Source of the DNA: Temnopleurus reevesii
Lineage: Eukaryota > Echinodermata > Echinoidea > Temnopleuroida > Temnopleuridae
Length of the DNA stretch: 64,000 nt
Reading direction: 5' to 3'
Assembly: GCA_036244855.1 (NCBI GenBank)
Contig: BQKZ01001787.1
Location: 6,115 to 70,114, forward strand
Shown here in pieces: positions 12,676-22,983 of this stretch. Under the pieces are notes generated by a model, which saw only the letters and a program-made list of their open reading frames with translations, had not been told where the DNA came from and did no database searches. Position 1 is the first letter of the stretch. Every line of letters begins with the position of its first letter. Position numbers and translations under genes: made by a program.

Positions 12676-14002
12676 AATGTGGTCATGAGGGTTTGTGGCT
12701 TGAGACGATGACATTTAGAAGAGATTGCGTATCAGGAGCGTAGCTGAAGATCCATATCTATCGGGCCTGATTGAAATAGACAGGTTTGAAGCGCGGTGAG
12801 TATTAGACCATAATTGGTCAGTTGGAGATGTGTTGGAGAAGAGTGCATGGAAAGGAAATCTTTTTGACTTTTTGTTTTAACTTGTCTACATTGTACATTG
12901 CTTCATAAAAGTGATAGTAGTTTAGTAATAATAATAATGATTATAGTTATAAAAGTAATGATAATGATAGTTCTGTAATAATGATAATAGCAATGCATCA
13001 CATGGTTCCGGAATACAACATATTTTTGGAAGGGGCACAAGTTTTCAGTTGGAGTCTATGACGGTGCCATATTAAAGTCCTTCATCTTCCAACGCTAGAA
13101 ATGTTCTTTCATGTCATTTTTAAGCAACAATATTTGACATGACAGGTGCTTTGTGCCTACACAGGATTATCCGGCAGGTGTACAGCTTAACTTTGTTACA
13201 TTCCTAGCATGAGCAATGTACCCCAACTTGACTTGTAATTATAAGCAGCTTGACAGCATTTATTGCCAAGACCAGTGTCAGTTTGTGACTCACAGTAACA
13301 TGTACATGGTTGAAAAAAAATCCAGCTGAACCAAAAGTTTTCACAGGACAGGGACAGCGCAATTGTTCTACATGTATCATTCTCTAAATCAACGTTTTGC
13401 ATTGCATTTAAAATAATGTGGTAAAAATTTTAAAAAAACTCCAGATTTTGTCAGGAGTTTGGAATCTTTGCTCTACCCATTTTTGTTCAAAGTCAAATAC
13501 ATTTATATTTTCCCATGTGCATCGATGCTGACCTGCTAACACTTGGGGTGCATGTTACTGTAGGCTAGTTGAAGAATATCCAATCAAAAATATAATTACT
13601 TTTCAGGAAATGAGCCCATATGGAGAAATACTACTTATTGAACAAGTGCATTGACTGAGGCGCCGTGGCGTGCGCCTGAAATCAAGCTGTTCGGGACAGT
13701 CATATAGATTTGGGTTCGTTCCTGCCTGTGGGTTCGAAACCAGGTCGCGTACCGTCTTTCGGGTGGAGACGTTAAGATGGCGACCCTCTTTCTCTCTTCT
13801 TCTTCTGGCGTAAATATTCAGAATTGAATGATACACGCCTCTAAACTACATCCTTTCCTTTTCCTGAAGCGTAGACAAGTGATAGGTGTCTGTGACATAT
13901 TCAAGACTACTTCAGTCTATAGTAATACATCATTGATATAGACTGCACCAGTCTATAGCAACAGATCGTTGATATTTTAGTTAGACAGGTGTATTAGCCT
14001 AA
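12676..14002. other. noncoding
   Basis: Contains an AT-rich degenerate AATAATGAT region at 12923-12990. A GC-richer patch at 13655-13815 underlies a short minus-strand ORF without recognisable domain. Confidence 0.4.
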
Positions 14003-14123
14003 AGCCCCAGTCATATAGGGCCCCGGAAGCAACACGATTCAACACGATTCTTTTTTCGCAGGCAGCCAACTCTGAACTGAACAAAGAGTCATGTTGCTTC
14101 CGGGCTCGTATGTGACTTGGGCC
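14003..14123. mobile_element. 121-bp hairpin MITE with TAA target duplication
   Basis: The left end AGCCCCAGTCATATAGGG and the right-end complement GGCCCAAGTCACATACGAG continue into a shared CCGGAAGCAACA on both arms, so almost the whole element folds back. It is flanked by TAA on both sides (14000-14002 and 14124-14126). A TWA target with GGCC termini fits PIF/Harbinger-type MITEs. Confidence 0.7.
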
Positions 14124-14126
14124 TAA

Positions 14127-14491
14127 GCACATGCAAGAAATTAGGTTCAGATGCAACCTTGTCTTGTATAGCACTTTAGTTATTTTATTTTTTTACAAGC
14201 CGGTGTGAATAAGCCATGTTTTGGATACAGAGTTTTTGTCCTAAAATACCTCTGTAATCTGTATCCACAAGTTTTCTAGCTGCATATATTCGCCGAGTAC
14301 AAGAGCATTGGTGATAAAAATATTGCATTATTGAGCACTCAGATAAGGGACATCTTTGCATGGAATATGTGTGATGCTTGTTCAACATTCCTCCTCAAAA
14401 TAATGGGAAATGAAATTTCATTTTATGTGTCTCTAGCTGTTGTGAATGTCTCAATAGAAGTTGTTTACTTTGTCCAGATCTTTTGTCCTGA
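14127..14491. other. noncoding
   Basis: Nothing identified. Confidence 0.4.
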
Positions 14492-14670
14492 CCTGGGAAC
14501 TGTTTCGTAAAGAAGTTTGTGGATATACGCATGACTCTATGAACGACTGTTGACCAATTAATACCTTCAATTCAACGACAAGCATTCTCATTGAGTGCAT
14601 GGAAGGGTCACCATTCGTTCGTATAGACTAGTTGTACATTTATGAACAGTTTTATGAAACATAACCCTGG
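14492..14670. mobile_element. imperfect inverted-repeat element, about 179 bp
   Basis: The left ACCTGGGAACTGTTTCGTAA and the right-end complement CCAGGGTTATGTTTCATAA are imperfect inverted repeats. Further in, GACTCTATGAACGA pairs with the complement of TTCGTTCGTATAGAC. No target duplication could be fixed, so the exact ends are approximate. Confidence 0.45.
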
Positions 14671-14826
14671 ATGCGGAAAGAGCAAAAAGATTGATTTAGT
14701 TGATTTGAAAGTAGAGCACTCATTGACCTCCTGATCCCACCTCATCCTTATGCAGACTTGAGTATATTCGATGATATAGTAGCAGCTGCCTTGTCTTGTA
14801 ATTCAGAGTTCATGATCATTGATTTA

Positions 14827-14912
14827 TTGAATTGAATTGAATTGAATTGAATTTGAATTGAATTGAATTTATTTATTATCCAATAAAACAATAACATAAC
14901 ATGGTTTTGTAC
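14827..14912 (-). mobile_element. LINE 3' tail fragment (GAATT repeat)
   Basis: Reiterated GAATT at 14827-14870, followed by a short AT-rich stretch, reads on the minus strand as a 3'UTR ending in a TTCAA-type tail, as in CR1/L2-like LINEs. It interrupts tandem unit 1 exactly after ATCATTGATTTATTG. The body of the element is lost in the N gap. Identification rests on the tail pattern only. Confidence 0.45.
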
Positions 14913-14957
14913 NNNNNNNNNNNNNNNNNNNNNNNNNNNNNNNNNNNNNNNNNNNNN
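14913..14957. other. assembly gap, 45 N
   Basis: A run of N directly followed by a C15 tract and A9. The true length is unknown. Confidence 0.95.
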
Positions 14958-15845
14958 CCCCCCCCCCCCCCAAAAAAAAAGAAGATAAGAGATGATGATT
15001 TGAAAAGAGAACAAACATTGAACATCTCCAATGGATCATGAGACCGAGACAAACTTTGCATCAGTGTATTGATGATACAGTAGCAGCTGCCATGTCTTGA
15101 GTTCATGATCATTGATTTATCCAGCCTCAATCGTGTGTGATCCCTACCGGGTGCCACTTTGTTTTGATAACCTACCGGTACCCTGGATTGTACTATACAG
15201 TATGTGAGTGTGCATCAATTTGAAATATTTGGTGCAAGATTGATAGCCTCCCCCCAAATAAAAAGGGATAAGAAATGATAATTTGACAAGAGAGCACATC
15301 TCCAACGAATCATGAGAAAGGCTTTACTTATATTTATTAAGTGTATTGATGATACATTAGCAACCACCCTGTCTTGTAATTGGGAGTTCATGATCATTGA
15401 TTTATCCAGTCTCAATTCCGTCTAATCTTGACATGGTGCCACTTTGCTTTGAAAGCCTACCCTGGATTGTACTGTACATGCATCTATTTTAAAAATTGGT
15501 TGCAAGGACAGGTTGATAGCACCCCCTCCCCTTAAAAAAATATAAGAAATGATGATTTGTAAAGAGTGTTCACATTAAATACATGTATCTCCACCAGATC
15601 CTAAAGACAAACTATACTATAAAGGTGTATTGATGATATAGTAGCAGCCGCCTTTTCTTTTAATTCAGAGTTCATGATCATTGATTTCTCCAGCCTCTGA
15701 TCTGTACAAGTTGCTACTTTATTATATCCTACACTGGATTGTGATACACAGTATCTGTATCAACTTGAACATTTGCTGCACAGTTGAAAGCCTCCTTCCC
15801 CCCCCCCCCCCCAAAAAAAAAAAAAAATAATAATAATAATAATTG

Positions 15846-16767
15846 TTATGTTTATGATGTTAAAAGATGCCATTTCAAGGGATGGTAAATAATAAATTAT
15901 ATTGAACATGGTCATAAAGCTGGTTTTAAATCATTTCAATGTAGGGTTTTGTGTATTAAAAGGAAAACAAAATCTACATGGCAAGAAGAAGCCTAAAATA
16001 TCAAACACACAATTTGTTTTTGGATGGGGGGGGGAGAATTTTGATTATGAATCAAAGAAGACTTACAATTTTCCTGCATTTATTATCTTTAAAAAAGAAT
16101 AGAAAAAGCACAATTGTAGTATAGATCATCTCAATGTTAAAAAAAAACCTGTACATTATGTTGATCATTTTCATTAGTGGAAACTGAAAGCAGCCTGCAA
16201 AGGGGAAACCATATCAAACCTTTTTTTTTTACTGAAATTGAAAGAGATTGTAATTCTCCCATCCTATTGGATAATTCATGAAAACAGGTTTCTGATCTCC
16301 AGAATAATAGATCCATCCATCTAGAATCAGACATGTCTTTTATATCTTGCAAGAACACAACATTCCTGACTCTCCATCGTCTCTGCAGACAGCAGTAGAG
16401 CTATGCCAACAGTCCTAGAATATGCAACAAGTGTATTTTTATGTGAATGTAAAAGAGTTAATCGCTGTGAGCATGGTTATTGTTGTCAAGTTTACTCTCA
16501 TTTTTATTTAGACGCAGCATTATTCACATTTTAATTTTCACTTCATGCACAATCTGAAATGGTTGGCATATCTGAAGCAGTATCATTAAGCTATTTAAAG
16601 CTAGAGTATTTTGGTAGCCTACTTGGCAGACATGTGATCGCTGGACTCCTCTAAATTCAATCAAATGTGAGATCAAGGTTTTATCTCTAGAACTTGGATT
16701 CCAACCAAGTGTTACTCAATGTAAATCTCACAATCTCACATTATACTTGAGTGAGCAGAGAGTATTT
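15846..16767. other. noncoding
   Basis: AT-rich, with a G8 tract near 16027. Short ORFs at 15902-16102 and 16137-16358 have no recognisable signature. Confidence 0.4.
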
Positions 16768-17305
16768 TACATGATCATTTTGACAACAAGGATAATTTTA
16801 AAAAAATGACTTTTTAATGGAATGAAAGTTCACAAAATATGATAAAAAGAATTGTGAATTTGAAGCTACCATGCAACCAATAGCAGCTTAAAATGTTTTT
16901 ATGGCAAAAAAGATTATTTGGATGCACACTTCGAACCGACCCTCTGAATTTGGCCTGGCCCAATTTTTTCTTTTATTTTTGCTATTCACTGAAATAAAAA
17001 ATATTAAGGTAAAAATGGAGAAAAATATGAGAAATATAACCTGAAGGGTAATTTTTCAGATTAGGGATTTTTACTCCATCTAAGTCTTATTTTCCACAAG
17101 AAATCTGTCCCCCCCCCCCCCCNGTGTTTTACATGTCCATTTTGACAACAAGAACCAAAAAAATTAAATTTTTAGTGGAATGAAAGTTCACAAAATATGA
17201 TAAAAAGAATTTTAAAGAAAAAAAATTGAATAAAGCTCTTCCGAGCAACCAACACAATTTTCTAAAAAGTTATTCTTGGGCATCCAAATAATTTTTTGGC
17301 CAGAT
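16768..17305. repeat. AT-rich direct duplication, about 360-bp spacing
   Basis: Copies at about 16768-16930 and 17126-17300 share CATTTTGACAACAAG and the stretch TGGAATGAAAGTTCACAAAA. Related but more diverged stretches, with elements such as AAGTCATTTTCAGA and TTGGGCATCCAAA-like motifs, occur at about 18650-18970 and 23450-23755. This suggests one dispersed family. A single N sits at 17123 after a C15 run. Confidence 0.55.
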
Positions 17306-20300
17306 TGGCAGATCATATATTGCTTTAAGAGGAGTTTCTGCTATCTTATTGAACCTTAAGTATTATCCGAGGTCCCATTACCATTGGCATAGTATGCAGG
17401 GGCAAAATCAGCTCAAGTGGGGCGATGAGTTGTTCTTAATAGATCTATCAAGAATGAAGCATCACCTATTATTTGAATAGATTTTACCGCTTCAGGGATT
17501 CTATGATTTTTTTTAATGAAAATTGTATCAGACTAAAAAATTGTTGGGTCATCCGGTTTAATAGTTTAGACTATTAAGAAATCATTCCATGATTGTAACT
17601 TAAGGTTGTTAATTAGTGCATTTCGTAATTCCCCATAGTAAGTCGGTTCTAAATTAACAACTTGTCCAGTAGCGATTCATCTGGTTGTTCAGAATTAATC
17701 ATAATTCCTTTTAATTGATAAACATATCAGGTGCACAGTTAACGATCAACTCAATTCTCCCATGTGGCGTGACATGCGTAACATGGCCGATCGAGAACAG
17801 GAACACTGTTTTAGTTACATCCTGCAATGAAATGTCAACATAAAAGGTTGTATTTTTAGAGCCTTGTTAGCCTGATTTTCGCCAGGATGCCTTCTGCATG
17901 ACTGTATGCCAGTGGCAAAGATTGAACACTGTTCAAAAGTTTGAGATGTTGAATGATTTGGAAACTGCAGGGAAAAGCAAATTTTAGTAAAGAAACTGTT
18001 TTCTGCAGTTGATTCCTTGTTTTTTTTCATGCCAAGAAAAAAATTTGGTTGCCCAAGATTTCCATTAAAAAGAAAATGTTTGTCTTTTGAGTTTTAAATA
18101 AATTTTGTATGAAACATTAGACTCAAATCTTCGGCCTCTACCTCGCTACGACCTGAGAAATCCCCCCCCCCAAAAAAAAAAAAAATAATAATAATTTTTT
18201 TTTTTAATTATTCCACCAAAATAGATTGCTGGAGTTGGAGAAAAAAGACTAAGGTGCCAAGAAATGCCAATCAGTCATTTAATGTTTTATTATAAAGGGA
18301 ATGCAAAGTAAACAAAAAAATAGTCACATCGAGCCAATTACAGAGGGATGGATGGTGGAGGACATAAATTAGGAACCCTGAGGAGCATTCATTAACCATA
18401 CTGAACAGCACCTCTGACTTCAGAGATATGACTCATTGACTGAGCCAAATATTCATGAATGTTGGAAATGACTTCCCTTAATCCCCACTTGATCCGCCTG
18501 AATCTATATTAATCTCCGTATAATCCCAAGACACCTTTCATTCCGCAGCCTAGCAGTTTTGTCTAGTAGCATAATCATGAGGTTACTCATGAAAATGTCT
18601 ACTGTTGGTTCTATTCCTGGCCATTTCACTCGCATTTGGCAAAAAAAATAAGTCGTTGGGATGCCCTCCACTGACCAGCCCTTATAAAATTGCCCCCTTT
18701 TGATATTAATGTTTGTATTTTTTGCTTTTCACAAAATTGGCAAATCATTATAAAACTACACAAGTATGTAAGAAAACATGTGATATTAAATCTGAAAAGT
18801 CATTTTCAGATGTTCTTGGCTGTTGGCTCTCTTCTTAGTTTTATTTTCCTAATGAATTGTGTAAATTGTGCTCTAAAATGAAAAACAAAGTCTAAACAAA
18901 TGTTTCGACAGACTGTTGGTTTTTTTTAATGTCATTGGAGGGCATCCAAACAATTCTTTATTGCTTTGGCAAGATGTGAATATGTTCACCTGACTCTGTG
19001 GTTTGTGGTGCTAGAATGGCCCATATTGTCTGTGATTGTGGCTTTCAGCTAATTGAAGTTAGCTCGATACAGTCAACCTTGCGGAGTCAAATCTGAACAT
19101 GGGCCTGAAGAAATAGTGTACATTTAGAGAAAATTTTTCTGAACAAGGGTAAAAATAATCAGAATTATAATAGAGAAAGGGACTTTAAAATACCTGTGAC
19201 TTGGACAATCATTCAACTTATGCGAGGATGACATAATCAAGGTTGCCTGTATAATTTTTGCAGATTATTCAGTCAAATATTTTATAGAGATTATGATTAC
19301 ATTGATTTGCCACAGATAAATTAATCATCTGAAGATCATGGGGGACTTGATTGCCATACCCTGATGGCATTGTCCAATGAATTGACCAATGAAATGACTT
19401 AACAGTGATTAATGAAATGACCAATCCTTTGACCGATCCAAAGGCAAGGGAGTTTCCACAAGATATGTTTGCACCTGTTTCCCATGTTATCAGATTTTTG
19501 TCAGGATTTTTTTTCTGCAATATATTAAAAGATTAATATCATTTTTCAAATGAAGCAGATGTTATAAAGTCATGCATTCATCAGGATTCTTTTTCCTTTG
19601 CAGCTCTGTGAATCTTAACAAATGTGGTACCCTTAAACTTATTTTGCTTTAACTCGATCTTCAAACATCAACTTTGCTACATACAACGTCACAGCTCTCA
19701 TGGTTAGCGCTTTGAGTTATCATTTTTCCTATTAGGCGACTTTTGTTCAGCTAAAATTCTTTTATTTGGAGCTAAGTGATCTGCTGGATTTAGTCATCGG
19801 GTACATGAAGATTCAAGTGTGATTGCACATAGTTTAGTACACAGGAGTAATGATACTACAAACTGATGGAGGTTTGTCGTTTGGTGGTTTATCTCAAATT
19901 GTGGACTGAAAATAGATGTTTTAAATGTAAAGTGCAGGATATTCTTTGATATAGGCTACGTCTGTATAAAAGTGAAACTTTAACTTGGCCTTCCTTTCTA
20001 TGTGTGATATTTGTAATTGAGTTTGATCTGCAGATTCGTTAATAATTGTCACTTTGTTAACACAATGTAAACATAAAGGTTTGTTTCTTAAAACCAGATT
20101 TCATTTTCCCAGGCCTCAACCAAGCTAATGCACATGTAATATCTTTTAGCTAATATTTAACTTTAATTAATTGAACAGATGGAGAAATATTCTGGAGCTT
20201 TACCTTTTGTGTGACATGGTGCATTATCAATATTCCCTCTCAATTGAGTAAAATACTAATATTTTTCAATTGATTTAATTGATTTCAGTCTATAGATTTG

Positions 20301-20413
20301 TTAATGATCATTACTCTAGTAATGTACAGTAAACATCAATGTTTATTTCTTAGAACCTAGTTTCATATTTCCCAGGCCTTGACTGTCTGATGTGTAATAC
20401 TGGGTACATAAAA
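17306..20413. other. noncoding upstream region
   Basis: No gene is supported. It holds a poly-C/poly-A/AAT tract at 18160-18200 and a diverged copy of the 16768 repeat family at about 18650-18970. The region may lie in a 5'-UTR intron of the sulfotransferase gene, since an acceptor-like site precedes that CDS at 20954. Confidence 0.4.
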
Positions 20414-20414
20414 G

Positions 20415-20610
20415 AGGTGTTGGTACAAAGTTGCAATTGATTGCAAATTAACTGCAAATCAATTGCAAATTCAAACATGAATTTTCATTCACATGCAGTC
20501 TGCGCTCTTAGCAAGACGTGCATGGAACATCTATTTTTGATTGGTATGTACTGATCAACTGCAACTTGTAATCAATTTAACTTTGTTGCGCAACTTTGTT
20601 GCAACATCCC
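20415..20610. mobile_element. old copy of the GGGTGTTG...CAACACCC MITE family
   Basis: Starts GAGGTGTTGGTACAAAGTTG and ends with the complement-like CAACTTTGTTGCAACATCCC. It has the family's repeated CAATTGATTGCAA subterminal motifs and the central GATTGGTATGTACTGATCAA. More diverged and slightly longer than its relatives at 22828, 38099, 45826, 45999 and 55373. Confidence 0.6.
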
Positions 20611-20954
20611 AGTTTGACTTTTAATATTGCATAGATTACATGAACATCTGGGATAAGTGTTCTTGATTTTCTGGGTTTAAACGAAGTAAGTTGACGAGTT
20701 ATCAATCATCTAATAAGGAAATAATCCTGATAGTGCTCACTATATCATTTTATGTATGCATCTGTGACTTGCATTTGATGCGAAATGCTGGTATTGGGCC
20801 TTGTGTATCAATATCAACTCGTCTTTGATTGACATCTCTATGCATGATATGACCTGGGTAGTTGTATTTTTTTTCCACTCAAAATACTTCCTTTTATGTT
20901 GTATAAAGTCTGCGTTATTCTAAACACTGTTTCATTTTGTCTTCTTTGCTCCAG

Positions 20955-21026
20955 ATGTCTTGACAACTTGATGATGCTTGAAGCTTCAGCTCATCCCAAA
21001 TTTTGCTCTCCGTTCCAGCTGCCAAG
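20955..21026 (+). other. probable 5'UTR exon start of the sulfotransferase gene
   Basis: The run cttctttgctccag at 20941-20954 is a good 3' splice site (pyrimidine tract plus cag) lying 72 bp before the start codon. It implies a spliced leader from an upstream noncoding exon that I cannot locate. This is inference from the splice motif alone. Confidence 0.45.
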
Positions 21027-22547
21027 ATGATACGGCTGGGGGCATCCAAGAAGACCATCGCCGCTCTCCTCTGCATCTCCACCATCCTCGTTATCCTCAT
21101 CCTCAACTCCCAGCTGAACTCCTCGCCCCGTCGTCGCACCCGCTACGAGACTCGCCACACCCTCAGCGTACCCCTCACACTCAATCTCTCCAAGAATGTC
21201 ACCTACCTCCAGCTGCCGGATGCCAACAACCAGCTCCACCGGTATAAGCTGGAGCGCATCAAGGAGGATGAGGAAGATTACTGGCGAGATGAGGAGGAGG
21301 CGGAGAAGGAGAAGGAGATGATGGATGCAGCAGAAGATGGGGAGAAGGAGTTTTCAATCACAACAGACGAGAAAGAAGAAAAGTTAGGTGATCCGGATGA
21401 GAGGACAAATGTGACAGTTCAAAGTCAGCCCCAACCGCATAAAGAAACAGTAACAAGGTCTCTTATCACGCAAGTTAAACAGATGGCCCAGATTTTCAGT
21501 AGGAATAAGGAAGAAAACTACCTATTAAGTGTACCGGATCCGAGGTACCCTCGCATGATTGGGAAGGTACTGTCAAAACTGCCCAAGGATGTCCGCAAAG
21601 ACATGGCCATAAGTATAAAAATGGCTGAAGCAAAATCCAGGAACAGCTTTTCAAAATTACCTGCAAACAAACAATGGGAGGTTATCATCAATACGTTTTC
21701 AAATAATGGTTATGAACAGAGATTCCCTGATGCTATCAATATCGGTGTCAAGAAAAGCGGAACAAACGCTCTAGGTTTCTTTCTCCCACAGCATCCGCAG
21801 ATTGTTCATTCCATTGGAAACGAAGTCCACTACTTTGACTGGATGTATGAAAAAGGTTTAGCTTACTACAAATCCAGAATGGGCTTTGGTCGCCCAAACC
21901 AGCTTATATTCGAAAAAACACCTCGCTACTTTGTGACTGCGCTAGCGCCAAAACGGATTCTATCAGACCTACCCAGTAAACCCAAATTTATATTATGTGT
22001 GAGAGACCCAGTATCAAGACTCATCTCCGACTTCAGACACGAGTCAGAACTTAATCTTAGAAAAGAATTCAAGAGCAACAGATTAAAGTACTCCTCGCGG
22101 TCCGGTCACTACGAAGGAGAGCGGTTACGACGGGAGATTCTTGACAGTCAAGGTCAAGTGAACGCGTCCAACGAGCTTGTCGATACAAGTGTCTACGTGA
22201 AACACTACAAGAACTGGCTCAATTACTTCCCTCCCGAGAGAATCCTCGTCGTCGATCAGGACAGAATGGAGAAGGACGTCTACACGCAGATGAAGCGACT
22301 TGAAGAGTTTCTGGGCCTCAAATCCTACTTCGCTCCGTCCATGTTTTACTTTGACAGGGAAAAGAATGGCATCTGCATGAAGGAAGGACAACTGCCAAGC
22401 AGAAACTGTCCAGCCAAGAGCACCCCGAGCGTGCTTCCCAAAGCCATCATTGATCCAGAGACACTGGCCAAGGTCAAAGAATTCTACCGTCCATTCAACA
22501 GAGAGTTCGCTGAGCTAACAGGGATGACTTTTTCGTGGGCTAACTAG
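21027..22547 (+). CDS. HS3ST: heparan sulfate glucosamine 3-O-sulfotransferase
   Basis: Single-exon CDS of 506 residues for a type II Golgi enzyme that transfers sulfate from PAPS to the 3-OH of glucosamine in heparan sulfate. The in-frame TTG at 21003 cannot be a normal start; the ATG at 21027 has A at -3 and directly precedes a short basic N-terminus and a hydrophobic signal-anchor (residues about 10-27). A long stem follows, with an unusually acidic Glu/Asp/Lys stretch at about 75-110. The sulfotransferase domain starts near residue 234: the PAPS 5'-phosphosulfate loop GVKKSGT (240-246), the probable catalytic base Glu266 in NEVHYFD, EKTPRYFV, and the 3'-phosphate site RDPVSRLISD (326-335, with Ser334). 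Cys450 and Cys461 fit the conserved disulfide loop. The C-terminus FYRPFNREF...LTGMTFSW is typical of the family. The 5' third of the CDS is distinctly GC-rich compared with the rest. Assignment to a numbered vertebrate paralog is not possible from inspection; NDST is excluded by motif wording. Confidence 0.93.
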   Translation: MIRLGASKKTIAALLCISTILVILILNSQLNSSPRRRTRYETRHTLSVPLTLNLSKNVTYLQLPDANNQLHRYKLERIKEDEEDYWRDEEEAEKEKEMMDAAEDGEKEFSITTDEKEEKLGDPDERTNVTVQSQPQPHKETVTRSLITQVKQMAQIFSRNKEENYLLSVPDPRYPRMIGKVLSKLPKDVRKDMAISIKMAEAKSRNSFSKLPANKQWEVIINTFSNNGYEQRFPDAINIGVKKSGTNALGFFLPQHPQIVHSIGNEVHYFDWMYEKGLAYYKSRMGFGRPNQLIFEKTPRYFVTALAPKRILSDLPSKPKFILCVRDPVSRLISDFRHESELNLRKEFKSNRLKYSSRSGHYEGERLRREILDSQGQVNASNELVDTSVYVKHYKNWLNYFPPERILVVDQDRMEKDVYTQMKRLEEFLGLKSYFAPSMFYFDREKNGICMKEGQLPSRNCPAKSTPSVLPKAIIDPETLAKVKEFYRPFNREFAELTGMTFSWAN

Positions 22548-22619
22548 CTTGAAATTCTCAGTCAATCATAACCCATCAAGTACTAATCTGATGACAATGG
22601 TCAGAATTGTACAAGAAGA

Positions 22620-22625
22620 AATAAA
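22620..22625 (+). terminator. candidate polyadenylation signal
   Basis: AATAAA 73 nt after the sulfotransferase stop codon. A 3'UTR this short is possible, but other AATAAA motifs lie further downstream, so the used site is uncertain. Confidence 0.35.
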
Positions 22626-22827
22626 TGTACAGTAAGTGTCAAATTGCATTATCAGGCGAGGCATTTCTTCAATTGGCAATTATTTTTTAGCACACTGGCT
22701 TGTGATTTGTATATAAGATACAGTGACTTGATGTTAACATTTTAGATTTCAAACAATTGATTTCGAGTAGGATTTTTATAATTTTTTACGAAAGCTGGTG
22801 TGATAATTGCAGAAAAAATATGATTAA

Positions 22828-22983
22828 GGGTATGTTGTAACAAAGTTGCAATTGAATCAGTTACAAATTGTAACGCGCATTTTCGTTCGCGCATGATATG
22901 TACTTTGAACAAGGCGCATGAAACATTGATTTTGGTTGGTGCGTTTCGATCAATTGCAACTTTCGAACAAGAACAACACCCCC
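22828..22983. mobile_element. GGGTGTTG...CAACACCC family MITE
   Basis: Begins GGGTATGTTGTAACAAAGTT and ends GAACAACACCCCC. The interior has the family's CATTTTCGTTCGCGCATG and TTGATTTTGGTTGG motifs. Flanks read TTA on the left and TAG on the right, so the target duplication is not clean. Length about 156 bp. Confidence 0.7.

Larger units (their letters stand above)
14771..15845. repeat. tandem array, about 280-bp period, four units
   Basis: Units begin at GATGATA(T/C)A(G/T)TAGCA near 14771, 15070, 15348 and 15631. All share GAGTTCATGATCATTGATTT. Units 2-4 also share a CCACTTTG...CCTGGATTGTAC-type block, and all units have a C-rich then A-rich tract followed by AAGAAATGATGATTTG in units 1-3. 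Unit 1 is broken by a LINE tail and an N gap; unit 4 ends in a C16-A14 tract and an AAT run. Confidence 0.8.

Noticed and set aside
21003..21026. TTG at 21003 as the sulfotransferase start
   Set aside because: Eukaryotic initiation at TTG is unlikely, and the ATG at 21027 has good context and directly precedes the signal anchor.
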